From Pedobacter sp. AK013 (GTDB lineage Bacteria > Bacteroidota > Bacteroidia > Sphingobacteriales > Sphingobacteriaceae): a DNA stretch of 50,988 nucleotides. Positions 32,496-40,439 of the stretch are shown here, piece after piece. Each line of letters opens with the position of its first letter. The first letter of the stretch is position 1. Position numbers and translations under genes: made by a program. Below the pieces are notes generated by a model. That model searched no databases. It was not told where the DNA came from and saw nothing but the letters and a program-made list of their open reading frames with translations. The stretch covers positions 1 through 50,988 of the forward strand of contig NZ_JACHCQ010000041.1 of the NCBI RefSeq assembly GCF_014205835.1. Direction: 5' to 3'.

Positions 32496-34121
32496 ATGGC
32501 CAAACTCATTTCCGAAAACCCCGAACTGCTGCTCTATCTCGATGGTAAATTACATCTAACCGTTTTGGGCGGTATAAAACTAACCGGTTTGGACAGATTG
32601 AAAGTAACCTTAAAAATCAGAAAAGCCTCCCCAACCGGGGGAGGTTTGGAGGGGGCTGCATACAGGCACAACCTGGACTTGTACAACGGCATCCAGACCG
32701 AGCAATTGATTGAGAAAGCTTCGGAAACGTTGGACGTCAGCACGAGCGAAACCAGTCAGGTCATCAGTCGATTGATAACCGAACTGGAAAACTACCGGGC
32801 AACGAGGCTGGAAGAGATGAAGCCCAAACAGCCAGAAAAACGGGAACTATCAGAAACAGAGCGAAAACAGGCTATCAACTTTCTAAAATCCCCAAACCTG
32901 TTGGGACGTACAAAAGAAGCGATAAAATTGAGCGGACTAATTGGCGAGGAGACCAACAGTATGATTGCCTATCTGACCTATACGAGCAGGAAGCGCCATG
33001 TTCCGCTGCACCTGATGTGTTTGGGCGCAAGCGGAACTGGTAAGACCTGGCTGCAGGAAAAAGTATCTGAACTCATGCCAGAAGAAGACAAACTGGAAAT
33101 TACCACATTATCCAGCAACGCTTTTTATTATTTCGGCAGGGAAGAACTGAAACACAAACTGCTATTAATTGAAGACCTGGACGGGGCAGAAAGCGTGCTT
33201 TATCCATTACGGGAACTACAGAGCAAACGGAAAATCAGTAAAACGGTAACCCTGAAAGACAATAAAGGCAACCTAAAAACGGTCACTTTGAACGTTGAGG
33301 GGCCGGTTTGCGTGAGCGGTTGCACCACCAGGGAACAGCTTTACGAAGATAACGCCAACCGCTGCATATTGCTCTATATGGACAATAGTACCGAGCAGGA
33401 CAGAAATATTATGGATTACCAACGTAAACTAAGTGCAGGGAAGGTTGACCAGGCGGAGGAACAACAAATCAGAAACCAGATTAAAAATGTACAGCGGCTG
33501 CTGAAACCAATTACCGTTAAAAACCCTTATGCCACCTTTCTGCAACTGCCGGAAGCGGTTTTCAAGCCGAGAAGAACAATGCTCTTGTTGTTGCTCTTTA
33601 CCGAAACCATCACCTATTACCACCAGTACCAACGCATTCTAAAAACAGATACCGATACTGGCGAACAATATATTGAAAGTACGATTGAGGATGTAGAAAA
33701 TGCCTTTACGCTACTGGAAAACACCATATTGAAGAAAAGCGACGAGCTGAACGATGCCTGCCGGGGTTTCTTTGAAAAACTGAAAGCATATCTAAAAGAA
33801 CAGGATACGGAAGCCTTTTATGCGAAAGAGGTTCGTTCGGTGTTCCGGCTAAGCCCGAGTAGCTTGAAGCGTTACCTGTTCGAACTGGAACGGATGGGCT
33901 ATATCAAAATCGTTCGTGGCAACCGTTACAAAGGCTTTGAATACAAAATAAACAATTGGAACGACCTGGAAAGTTTGCAGAACGATAGCCAAAATATGGT
34001 AAAAACGATACTGGAAAATATCAAAAGCGTAGCCCGTAGTTCAGTAGTAGCCCAAAGTGCGAATGGGCTACATAACGGGCAGAAAACCAGTAAGAAAGTG
34101 GTGGTAGCCCAAGAAAAGTAA
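32496..34121 (+). CDS. P-loop ATPase of the recombinase element
   Basis: A 542-residue protein from ATG 32496 (MAKLISENPELLLYLDGKLH); an earlier in-frame ATG at 32433 lies inside the promoter. Walker A is GASGTGKT at residues 177-184, with Lys183. LLLIEDLDG near residue 221 is the Walker B-like segment, and a sensor-like VSGCTTREQL follows. The C-terminal part has a winged-helix-like segment (FYAKEVRSVFRLSPSSLKRY, LFELERMGYIKIVRGNRYKG). The AAA-like core suggests a helicase-loader or replication/transposition helper; I do not recognise a named family. Residues ~44-54 (SPTGGGLEGA) are encoded by a GC-rich hairpin that looks like an inserted dispersed repeat. Three bases separate it from the first recombinase. 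Confidence 0.7.
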   Translation: MAKLISENPELLLYLDGKLHLTVLGGIKLTGLDRLKVTLKIRKASPTGGGLEGAAYRHNLDLYNGIQTEQLIEKASETLDVSTSETSQVISRLITELENYRATRLEEMKPKQPEKRELSETERKQAINFLKSPNLLGRTKEAIKLSGLIGEETNSMIAYLTYTSRKRHVPLHLMCLGASGTGKTWLQEKVSELMPEEDKLEITTLSSNAFYYFGREELKHKLLLIEDLDGAESVLYPLRELQSKRKISKTVTLKDNKGNLKTVTLNVEGPVCVSGCTTREQLYEDNANRCILLYMDNSTEQDRNIMDYQRKLSAGKVDQAEEQQIRNQIKNVQRLLKPITVKNPYATFLQLPEAVFKPRRTMLLLLLFTETITYYHQYQRILKTDTDTGEQYIESTIEDVENAFTLLENTILKKSDELNDACRGFFEKLKAYLKEQDTEAFYAKEVRSVFRLSPSSLKRYLFELERMGYIKIVRGNRYKGFEYKINNWNDLESLQNDSQNMVKTILENIKSVARSSVVAQSANGLHNGQKTSKKVVVAQEK

Positions 34122-34124
34122 AAA

Positions 34125-35018
34125 ATGCAGGGCAGGATGAAAATAAAACTCACAAATCCGCTTTACAGCCGTCTACAAGTTGGTTTCAGCGAGTGGCTTC
34201 GGATATTGAACTTTGAGCAGAGCAGTCAAAGGGATATGCCCAAGATGCTGAACGAGTTCCTGCAATATCTAATTGAAAAAAAATGTAACCAAATCAGCGA
34301 AATAACTGAAAGCCACATTCAGGACTACCTAAACCATTTATCTGAACGTCCGAGCAGAACCCGGCCAGGAGCATTAAGCCAGAACTATATCCGTAAACAT
34401 CTGCAGGTGGTCAAAAAGTTCAGCAGATACCTTGCGGAGAGCAACCAGGAAAGCTTTGAAGTAAATATCAAGCTGAAAGGAAAAACGAGCAACATCAAAA
34501 GCATACTGACCCAAAAGGAAATAGCCAAACTCTATGAAGCGACCAAGGAAGATAAGCTGGGCTTTAGGGACAGGGCAATGCTGGCACTTTATTACGGTTG
34601 TGGCCTAAGGAAAAACGAAGGCTTGGCGATGAATGTTGAAGATGTATTGCTGGAAAAAGAACTGGTCTATGTGAGAAAAGGCAAAGGCTACAAAGAACGA
34701 ATGGTACCATTAACAGGCAGAAACAAAGAAGACATTGAAAACTACCTGAACTATTCAAGACCACATCTAATCCATAAAAAAGAGCAGGCCCTGCTACTCA
34801 ATATCAACGGTAAAAGGCTGAAAACGGTATTCGAGCGAATACAAAAGTTAAAATCAGAGGCGAAAATAAACAAGCCCATCGGTTCACATACCCTGCGCCA
34901 TAGCATCGCTACGCATCTTTTAGCTTCTGGAATGAAACTGGAGCATATTCAAAGGTTCCTGGGGCATAGTTCACTGGAAAGTACCCAAATCTATACACAC
35001 GTTGCCAATGAGCTTTGA
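34125..35018 (+). CDS. Tyrosine recombinase 1 (XerC/D-like)
   Basis: A 297-residue site-specific recombinase; start at ATG 34125 or 34137. The N-terminal SAM-like core-binding domain covers residues ~15-105, the catalytic domain ~115-297. All catalytic residues are present: Arg162 (CGLRKNE), a lysine in the GKGYKER hairpin (Lys187 or Lys190), His255-x-x-Arg258 (SHTLRHSIATHL), His281 (LGHSS) and Tyr290 (STQIYTHV). It lacks the extra domain of integron integrases. The stop lies inside the next recombinase gene (17-base overlap), so both are made together, possibly as a heteromeric pair. Confidence 0.9.
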   Translation: MQGRMKIKLTNPLYSRLQVGFSEWLRILNFEQSSQRDMPKMLNEFLQYLIEKKCNQISEITESHIQDYLNHLSERPSRTRPGALSQNYIRKHLQVVKKFSRYLAESNQESFEVNIKLKGKTSNIKSILTQKEIAKLYEATKEDKLGFRDRAMLALYYGCGLRKNEGLAMNVEDVLLEKELVYVRKGKGYKERMVPLTGRNKEDIENYLNYSRPHLIHKKEQALLLNINGKRLKTVFERIQKLKSEAKINKPIGSHTLRHSIATHLLASGMKLEHIQRFLGHSSLESTQIYTHVANEL

Positions 35019-35865
35019 CGAATACTTAAAAGAACAGGGCTTTAAGTCCGATACTGTCAATCAGCACCAGGCGTATATCCGTTACTTTTTGTGCTGGCTT
35101 ACTGATATGGGCATCTTTCTGAACAATGTTGGCTACAGCGAAATACTGGACTTTGCAGATTCGCTCAAAAAGGAAGAAAAGAGTATCAATCAGATAAACA
35201 GGTGTTTGAAATCAATCGAATATTACTTTTCCTACATTAAAAAAGAAAATAAAATAACAAGTCTTCCAATATCAAATGTTAAGCTGAAAGGCTCAATACG
35301 GAATATTCCACACGACCTTTTGGAAAAGACAGAACTGGAGGAACTTTATGAAAAGTATGAAATCAAGGACGAGCGAACCCATCGGAACAAGGTTATATTG
35401 GGTTTGCTGGTTTACCAGGCATTGACCAGGAGCGAACTGGAAATGTTACGTCCGGAGCATTTGAAACTAAGGGAGGGTAAAATCCACATTCCCCAAACCA
35501 ATAAGAACAATAGCAGAAATCTAAGTTTACAGCCACACCAAATCTTAGACCTTCAGGAGTATCTATTGATTGTCCGACCAAAATTACAAAGCAAAACTGA
35601 GAGACTTTTTACTGGTAGAAACGATATGGAAAGCCTGAAAAACAGTCTGCTCCATCTGAACCACGCCTTAAGAAAAATCAATCCAAAGTTAAAGAATGCG
35701 ATGCAGATAAGGCAAAGTGTAATCACTGAATGGCTGAAAGAAAATAACTTAAGAACGGTTCAGTATATGGCCGGGCATCGTTATGTGAGCAGTACCGAAC
35801 TTTACCAGACCAATAATCTCGAAGACTTGAAAGAAGCCCTGAACAAACACCATCCATTGAAATAG
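35002..35865 (+). CDS. Tyrosine recombinase 2 (divergent partner)
   Basis: A 287-residue tyrosine recombinase, shorter in the hairpin region. Arg143 (ALTRSELEML), Arg237 (IRQSVITEWL), His259 (MAGHRYVSS) and Tyr268 (STELYQTN) are present, but the first His of the H-x-x-R box is replaced (Met234-Gln-Ile-Arg237). It therefore may be less active or depend on recombinase 1. Tandem pairs of unlike tyrosine recombinases plus a helper also occur in Tn554-type and recombinase-in-trio elements, but neither the ATPase here nor its order matches those exactly. Confidence 0.85.
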   Translation: MPMSFDEYLKEQGFKSDTVNQHQAYIRYFLCWLTDMGIFLNNVGYSEILDFADSLKKEEKSINQINRCLKSIEYYFSYIKKENKITSLPISNVKLKGSIRNIPHDLLEKTELEELYEKYEIKDERTHRNKVILGLLVYQALTRSELEMLRPEHLKLREGKIHIPQTNKNNSRNLSLQPHQILDLQEYLLIVRPKLQSKTERLFTGRNDMESLKNSLLHLNHALRKINPKLKNAMQIRQSVITEWLKENNLRTVQYMAGHRYVSSTELYQTNNLEDLKEALNKHHPLK

Positions 35866-35949
35866 CACACAGACCCCGGGCAAAAAATCCAGCCTGCTCG
35901 TGCCTCGCTTCCCCCTGTCTTTTTTGCCCTTAGCCCGGCCGGCCCTTCT

Positions 35950-36076
35950 GGCGGTTTTTAGGCGGACTTTTTGTACCCCAGCATGGCAGCACATATACCT
36001 TACAGTACGAGTTCCCCTACCTTACAGGCATATAAGCTGCCGCCCCCTCCAACAAAAAGTCCGCCTAAAAACCGCC
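35950..36076. repeat. Perfect 24-bp inverted repeat after the recombinases
   Basis: The arm at 35950-35973 (starting GGCGGTTTTTAGGCGG) is the exact reverse complement of 36053-36076 (ending CGCCTAAAAACCGCC), with a 79-bp spacer. It begins 84 bp after the second recombinase gene. A right-hand arm with two mismatches is conserved in the deleted copy at 5944-5967. It is a good candidate for the recombination site or for recombinase binding arms. Confidence 0.85.
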
Positions 36077-36088
36077 CCAAAGCAAAAT

Positions 36089-36165
36089 AACATAACACGC
36101 ATTATAAAACAGCCCCACGATTCCGGCACACAAACCAAAGCCGTCGTTATAATGGGTGTTATGTT
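36089..36165. repeat. Second inverted repeat, imperfect long stem
   Basis: AACATAACACGCATTATAA (36089-36107) pairs with TTATAATGGGTGTTATGTT (36147-36165), with one mismatch and a 39-base loop. The total of 77 bases could fold as a single-stranded hairpin. The right arm is kept in copy 2 of repeat R (near 6020-6041, with the same GGGTGTTATGTT), but the left arm is lost there. Confidence 0.75.
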
Positions 36166-36781
36166 AAATAGCCGCTCTTCCCGACGCCTGGCCACCGCAC
36201 CGCCGTCTCCCTCCGGTCAGTCAGCGGCGAAGCCTGCGGCAGCAAGGCAAAGATTGATAAATGGTAAATGGTTCAGTGGAAGACTGGTCGGGGGAACAAC
36301 GGTAGAAGTTCTCATCAGGGACATTGCACCCGCCCAACCTCTCAGGGATAGAAAGAGCCGCACCAGCCAGTACACAAAACCAAAGCTCTTTCCATCCCTT
36401 TGAGGGAAGAGATGTCGCCCGGGAATGTTGAAAAAAAGAACCGATGGAAAAAATAAAAGCCATTATCTTTATGTTACTGGCGAAAGCGGACACAGGCTCT
36501 GCTGAGGAGCAACCTGCGAGGAAATACACCAGTGTGCGACGAAGTATAACGTTGAAAAGGAAGTCAGGGCTAAGGTTCTGGCTTTTCTTTTTTTGTTCAT
36601 ACTTCAGAGCACTCAATGCCTAAAAAAACCTAAAAATCCCGGAGGGAACAAAAAAAAATGCACTGACAACAGGCTTGTAAAAACGGAACAAAAAACTAAC
36701 TTTACGCATAAGGAACGTTCTTTATAACAGTTTAAAAATGCGGTAGGGAAAATCGGAAAACGGCCAAAAAGTTGTGGTAGG
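36130..36781. repeat. Long repeat R, copy 3
   Basis: Matches 6009-6655 over its whole length, apart from small indels, and matches the window start at 36698-36781. It has no convincing gene: no recognisable protein in any frame. It stops exactly before the Rhs codons QYDYGARF at 36782, and so joins the recombinase element to an orphan Rhs tip. Confidence 0.8.
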
Positions 36782-36814
36782 CAGTACGATTACGGCGCAA
36801 GGTTCTATGACCCG

Positions 36815-37567
36815 GTGATAGGGAGGTGGAATGTAATTGACCCGCTGGCGGAGAAGATGCGGAGACATTCTCCATATAATTATGGATTCAATAATCCGAT
36901 TAGATTTGTCGATCCAGATGGGATGATTCCGACTCCGGCTGAAGCTGCTAGAATGGCTGCACATGTTTATGGAGATAAAAAAGATAATATACTCAAAGGT
37001 GGATGGCGTGTTTCAAAAAGAGATTTTGGTATTTCGCTTACAGATAATAATGGTCTGAAGTCTCAAGTTTATGAGAGAGTTGTAAAAGGTAAAGTAACCG
37101 AATACTCCTATGCAACCGCTGGAACAGAAGCAAGTTGGAAAGATGCTGGTGCTGATGTAAAACAGCCATTAGGTCTATCAAAACAGTATGAAAGTGCAGC
37201 TGATAATGCTAAAAAACTTTCAAGTGCTCTAGGTAACATGGAATTGACTTTTACAGGGCATTCTTTGGGAGGAGGGGAAGCAGCTTTAAATGCTTTAATT
37301 ACAGATAGAAAGGCAATTACATTTAATGCAGCCGGAGTTGGAGATATTACAAAGTTTGTGGAAGGAAATTGGAAAACACCGTTTAAATCAGAAAAGAATA
37401 TTGACGCATATATTTTGAGAACAGATCCTTTAAATACTATTCAAAATAATAGTCCTATACTTCCAGATGTAAATGGTAAGAAGCATTATCTAATGCCTCA
37501 AGATTTGCCGTCTGTCTACAATGGTCACAGTATGGATAATGTATTGAAGAATTTTGATGTGAAATAA
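36815..37567 (+). CDS. Orphan Rhs tip with a class 3 lipase domain
   Basis: The frame is open from 36782 but the first possible start is GTG 36815, within the Rhs motif (VIGRW). After VDPDGM comes a lipase domain: AARMAAHVYGDKK (typical opening of class 3 lipases), GHSLGG with nucleophile Ser150, an acid in LRTDPLN, and a late NGHSMDNVL that can supply the catalytic His. The order and spacing fit a phospholipase or lipase toxin. Except for the fused core end there is no Rhs shell and no signal peptide. The next gene, 7 bp on, is an ankyrin lipoprotein, a known type of partner for lipase toxins. Confidence 0.8.
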   Translation: MIGRWNVIDPLAEKMRRHSPYNYGFNNPIRFVDPDGMIPTPAEAARMAAHVYGDKKDNILKGGWRVSKRDFGISLTDNNGLKSQVYERVVKGKVTEYSYATAGTEASWKDAGADVKQPLGLSKQYESAADNAKKLSSALGNMELTFTGHSLGGGEAALNALITDRKAITFNAAGVGDITKFVEGNWKTPFKSEKNIDAYILRTDPLNTIQNNSPILPDVNGKKHYLMPQDLPSVYNGHSMDNVLKNFDVK

Positions 37568-37574
37568 ATAAACT

Positions 37575-38489
37575 ATGAACAGATTAATAATAATATCGAT
37601 AATTCTATTGGTTATGTTTCATTCTTGTACTAACGTCAATAGGGATAAATCTGTAGATAGATCTAAATTAACTGAGGATGATTATCGCCTTTTTCAAAAC
37701 ACACCTGCTTGGATGCTTGCGATAGCAGTACAAGATGGAGATGAAAAAAAGATAATTGAAATCGTATCAAAATCACCGCAGGTAATTAATGCTCAGGAAC
37801 CTCAATATGGTAATACACTTTTAATGCTCACTATAATTAATCAACAGTTTGAGCAATTTAAGGTTTTACTTGATAATAAGGCAGATGTAACTATACATAA
37901 TACTTACAATGGAACTTCTGCATTGATTGAAGCTTGTTCGTCTAAACAGTACAATATTAATTTTGTAAGGTTACTTTTACGTCAAGGTGCAGATGTAAAT
38001 GATATAGAATGTGGTAAAAGGCGTGAGGGAAATAGTACTAGATTGACACCATTAATAGCGGCTTCAAAAACAGGAAACCTGGATCTAATTAGATTACTTA
38101 TTGACAAAGACGCAAATATAAACTATAGAAACGAGTTTGATCAATCTGCTCTTAGTGAGTCTGTTATGATTGGTAGGTATGATGTGGTTATTTATTTATT
38201 ACAAAATGGAGCCGATTTTAAAACACCTATTTTCTACAGACCTGATTATACTATTCCTTCAGACTCAAAAAATGCTGCAAATAGAGGAAAAGCAATGTAT
38301 TTAGTAGATCTTTTAAGAGAGAATTTTTCTGATTTTGAAACAAATGAATATAAATACAAAATGCAGGTCGTAGCATATTTAAAAAAAAATGGAATAGATT
38401 ACAGGAATGCACCAATACCTAATTTTATCAAAAGCAAAGCTCAAGAGAAATATCCAAACAATTGGAGACAATATCTGGATAAATATTAA
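37575..38489 (+). CDS. Ankyrin-repeat lipoprotein, probable lipase immunity
   Basis: A 304-residue protein. Residues 1-17 form a lipoprotein signal (ILLVMFHSC, Cys17), so it is membrane-anchored outside the cytoplasm. Ankyrin repeats span residues ~45-225 (GNTLLMLTIINQQFEQFKVL, LLRQGADVND, TPLIAASKTGNLDLIRLLID, DQSALSESVMIGRYDVVIYL). Ankyrin proteins of this kind serve as immunity to lipase effectors in several toxin systems, and a periplasmic site is where an incoming lipase would be met. Assignment rests on family precedent plus position. Confidence 0.8.
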   Translation: MNRLIIISIILLVMFHSCTNVNRDKSVDRSKLTEDDYRLFQNTPAWMLAIAVQDGDEKKIIEIVSKSPQVINAQEPQYGNTLLMLTIINQQFEQFKVLLDNKADVTIHNTYNGTSALIEACSSKQYNINFVRLLLRQGADVNDIECGKRREGNSTRLTPLIAASKTGNLDLIRLLIDKDANINYRNEFDQSALSESVMIGRYDVVIYLLQNGADFKTPIFYRPDYTIPSDSKNAANRGKAMYLVDLLRENFSDFETNEYKYKMQVVAYLKKNGIDYRNAPIPNFIKSKAQEKYPNNWRQYLDKY

Positions 38490-38503
38490 GAACTCCACAT
38501 CTG

Positions 38504-38546
38504 TCTGTAGTCTTGAGCGCTAGATTGAGCATTAGAAGATCACAGA
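38504..38546. repeat. Cassette-end hairpin element, copy E (degenerate)
   Basis: TCTGTAGTCTT (38504-38514) pairs imperfectly with AAGATCACAGA (38536-38546). The loop keeps GAGCGCTAGATTGAGC. It lies 14 bp after the ankyrin immunity gene. The AT-containing insertion in the right arm makes this the most decayed full copy. Confidence 0.65.
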
Positions 38547-38652
38547 CTAATTAAGTCTATTTTAAACTTGAAACGGATATGTATGTTATTAGAAATTTGT
38601 AGTTCTACTAGCAGGTCTTAGCGCATTGCTAAGCCCAAAATTTAACTAACAA

Positions 38653-38692
38653 AGCAAAGCGCGGCAATTTCAACTGCGGCGCTTTGCTTTTT
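38653..38692. terminator. Strong hairpin, probable bidirectional terminator
   Basis: AGCAAAGCGC (38653-38662) pairs with GCGCTTTGCT (38679-38688), followed by TTTT. It separates the ankyrin gene from the convergent minus-strand gene at 38777. The layout is duplicated at 3482. Confidence 0.7.
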
Positions 38693-38776
38693 CTACCAGT
38701 TCTTAATTCCCAATTAAAAGTATTGAAAAGTTTGCCATAACCAATCCGCAAGGGCTTAAATTAGTTTACCCCTTTA

Positions 38777-39454
38777 TTACTCAAAAATCCCTTTCCCATC
38801 AACACTATAACTGTAAATCACCATGTATTCGATGCCATTCTTTTCAAAATGCTCAATAGGAATATCACCCTTTTCGAAATAGGCCGATTTGCTTTCTTCA
38901 GGAACGCCACAAAGAATAATATTGGGTTCTATAGGATGATAAACAATATCATGTCTGTTGCTTGCTATAGTCATCAATTCGGATAAACTTTTGCCCGATC
39001 CTTTTTTGTGACACTTTGGATGGTGTGGACGCTGATTGGCTGATACCCAGGCGCCAGGCACCATCGGTTTATAAAATTTGCCAAAAGGAATATCGAACCG
39101 GCGGGGCAAAAAACAAGAGGCTATTGTCCCGTTGGGTGTAATGGTTCCGGTTTCGATAAAGAAATGACTAACCTGTATCCAGTGCCGGGTAAGCTGATAC
39201 ACGTATTCCCTGATCGCGTTTTGCCCATCCTCTAAAAATTCTGCCCAACCGGTGTAGCGTGGCATAGTCATCATGATTTCGGAAACAGTTCCATCAATAT
39301 GATGCAAGGTGGCCTTAACCGCGCAAATGGCAGGTAATACATTCGTGTAATTGGCTTCAGCTGCAACCTGAACAGGGAGCTGTGTGTTTTGGTTTTTACA
39401 ATTGTTGTTTCGCATAACATTGTTAAAAAGATCCTGGGTGCTGCGAAACAACAA
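38777..39454 (-). CDS. Unknown conserved-looking cytoplasmic protein
   Basis: A 225-residue protein of a family I do not recognise. It has no signal peptide. ATG 39415 (MRNNNCKNQ) is an alternative start giving 212 residues. A segment with ANQRPHHPKCHKKGSGKSLS near residues 140-160 clusters His, Cys and Lys, which may bind metal or nucleic acid. The rest alternates short strands and helices (ICAVKATLHHIDGTVSEIMM, YVYQLTRHWIQVSHFF). Its 3' end is duplicated as a frameshifted relic at 3607-3786, next to another cassette end. It is convergent with the ankyrin immunity gene. Confidence 0.6.
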   Translation of the reverse strand: MLFRSTQDLFNNVMRNNNCKNQNTQLPVQVAAEANYTNVLPAICAVKATLHHIDGTVSEIMMTMPRYTGWAEFLEDGQNAIREYVYQLTRHWIQVSHFFIETGTITPNGTIASCFLPRRFDIPFGKFYKPMVPGAWVSANQRPHHPKCHKKGSGKSLSELMTIASNRHDIVYHPIEPNIILCGVPEESKSAYFEKGDIPIEHFEKNGIEYMVIYSYSVDGKGIFE

Positions 39455-39705
39455 TAAACTCTTTTCAGAGAAAATTTAGATACGGTGCCAAACCGCTCAC
39501 CCAGGAATATTGTTAAAATTGATTTGCTTATTTAATTGTCCTCTGTCTAAGTTGAAAATTCTGTTTATTATTATTTCGCAAAGGCAATTTAGAAATAAAA
39601 GCTCAAATCACAAAGAAAAATCTTGATTAAAATTAAGGCGTTTTGATTGCTGCATGGTACTAATCAGCGTAATTTAGATCATGAGCAGAAGACAAACCCT
39701 ATCTG

Positions 39706-39748
39706 TCCGTAGTCTTGAGCGCTAGGTTGAGCGTAAAGAGACTACGGA
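39706..39748. repeat. Cassette-end hairpin element, copy F
   Basis: TCCGTAGTCTT (39706-39716) pairs with GAGACTACGGA (39738-39748). The loop matches copy B and the downstream flank matches copy A. No toxin or immunity gene is adjacent, so it may mark a former cassette. Confidence 0.75.
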
Positions 39749-39801
39749 TTCATTAATGTTGAACGCGAGTAAAGGACTGACAATAAAATATTTATTACAG
39801 T

Positions 39802-39857
39802 CTGTCACGTTGAGCCTGTCGAAACGCATTTAAAACATGGCTTTTCGACAAGCTACC
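39802..39857. repeat. Dispersed palindromic repeat (GTCGAAA type)
   Basis: GAGCCTGTCGAAACG and CTTTTCGACAAGC form an imperfect inverted repeat. Similar GAGCCCGTCGAAG sequence is at 5995-6008. Such elements are widespread between genes in Sphingobacteriaceae genomes; no function is claimed. Confidence 0.6.
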
Positions 39858-40439
39858 ATTGACTTTATTTTATAATTGCCAGTTAATGAGGAGATTGTGG
39901 TGTTATGCATTTCCGTACAGCTAGGCCATAGCACTGTATCACCGTTCTACTTAAAATCGGCCTAATAAATTTTTCGGACTGCACTGTTCCAGCCATACTA
40001 CTGCCTTCAAAAGAAAACGGCGAAGCCCTCATGAATACAACTGAAAGCTACAAAAACAAATGAATAAATTTTCAGCCGGCATTTTTTGTTACTTTTTGAT
40101 GCCAAAAAGTAAGAGCCCTTCGGCGGCGGTGAGCCGAGGCAAGACAGAGCGGTATGGCATAAGAAATCAGTATGTCATTTATAGTAATTTTTATGAAATA
40201 AATTATCCCTCAAGGATGACAATCTTACTTATGATAAAGCTTCTAAGCACACGCATTGATACATCAATATAACACGAAGATTAAGCATAAGGAAACTACG
40301 AACCAATTTTTTACTCCAAAACTCAATAATATCACTCAATTTACATTGTTCGTCAAAAATATTGGGAAAATTATTTATTTCTTTGCAATTTACATGCTCG
40401 TCTTATTAAGATGGACCGGGCCATAGAAATTAACGCAAA

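Larger units (their letters stand above)
31640..36165. mobile_element. Candidate mobile element: ATPase plus two tyrosine recombinases
   Basis: Contents: terminator hairpin, frameshifted small gene (-), XRE repressor (-), divergent promoter-operator, P-loop ATPase (+), two overlapping tyrosine recombinase genes (+), a perfect 24-bp inverted repeat and a second 19-bp inverted repeat. The left boundary follows the immunity gene of the Rhs module. The right side runs into repeat R and an Rhs tip. An internally deleted copy with the same left and right sequences is at 5763-6010. The exact ends and any target duplication cannot be fixed from this window. Confidence 0.6.
39455..40439. other. Repeat-rich intergenic region before the second secretion block
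   Basis: About 1 kb without a supported gene. It holds hairpin copy F (39706-39748), a stretch after it matching the sequence that follows hairpin A (ATTCATTAAT to GAACGCGAGT), a dispersed repeat at 39802-39857, and a degenerate hairpin right half near 40285-40303 (AAGGAAACTACGAACC). A 70-codon frame at 40060-40272 has no protein-like features. The promoter for the pseudopilin operon should lie within 40300-40439, but I see no clean match. Confidence 0.55.

Noticed and set aside
36089..36165. An integron attC site
   Set aside because: The arms recall attC boxes, but the core boxes do not match RYYYAAC/GTTRRRY well, the stem has a mismatch rather than extrahelical bases, and the nearby recombinases lack the integron-integrase insertion. 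It is kept only as an inverted repeat.
1468..39748. The repeated hairpins as a CRISPR array
   Set aside because: Copies are hundreds to thousands of bases apart, palindromic with variable loops, and no cas genes are present.
40060..40272. A 70-codon open frame as a gene
   Set aside because: It has no recognisable protein features and lies in repeat-derived sequence; the encoded composition looks like translated intergenic DNA.
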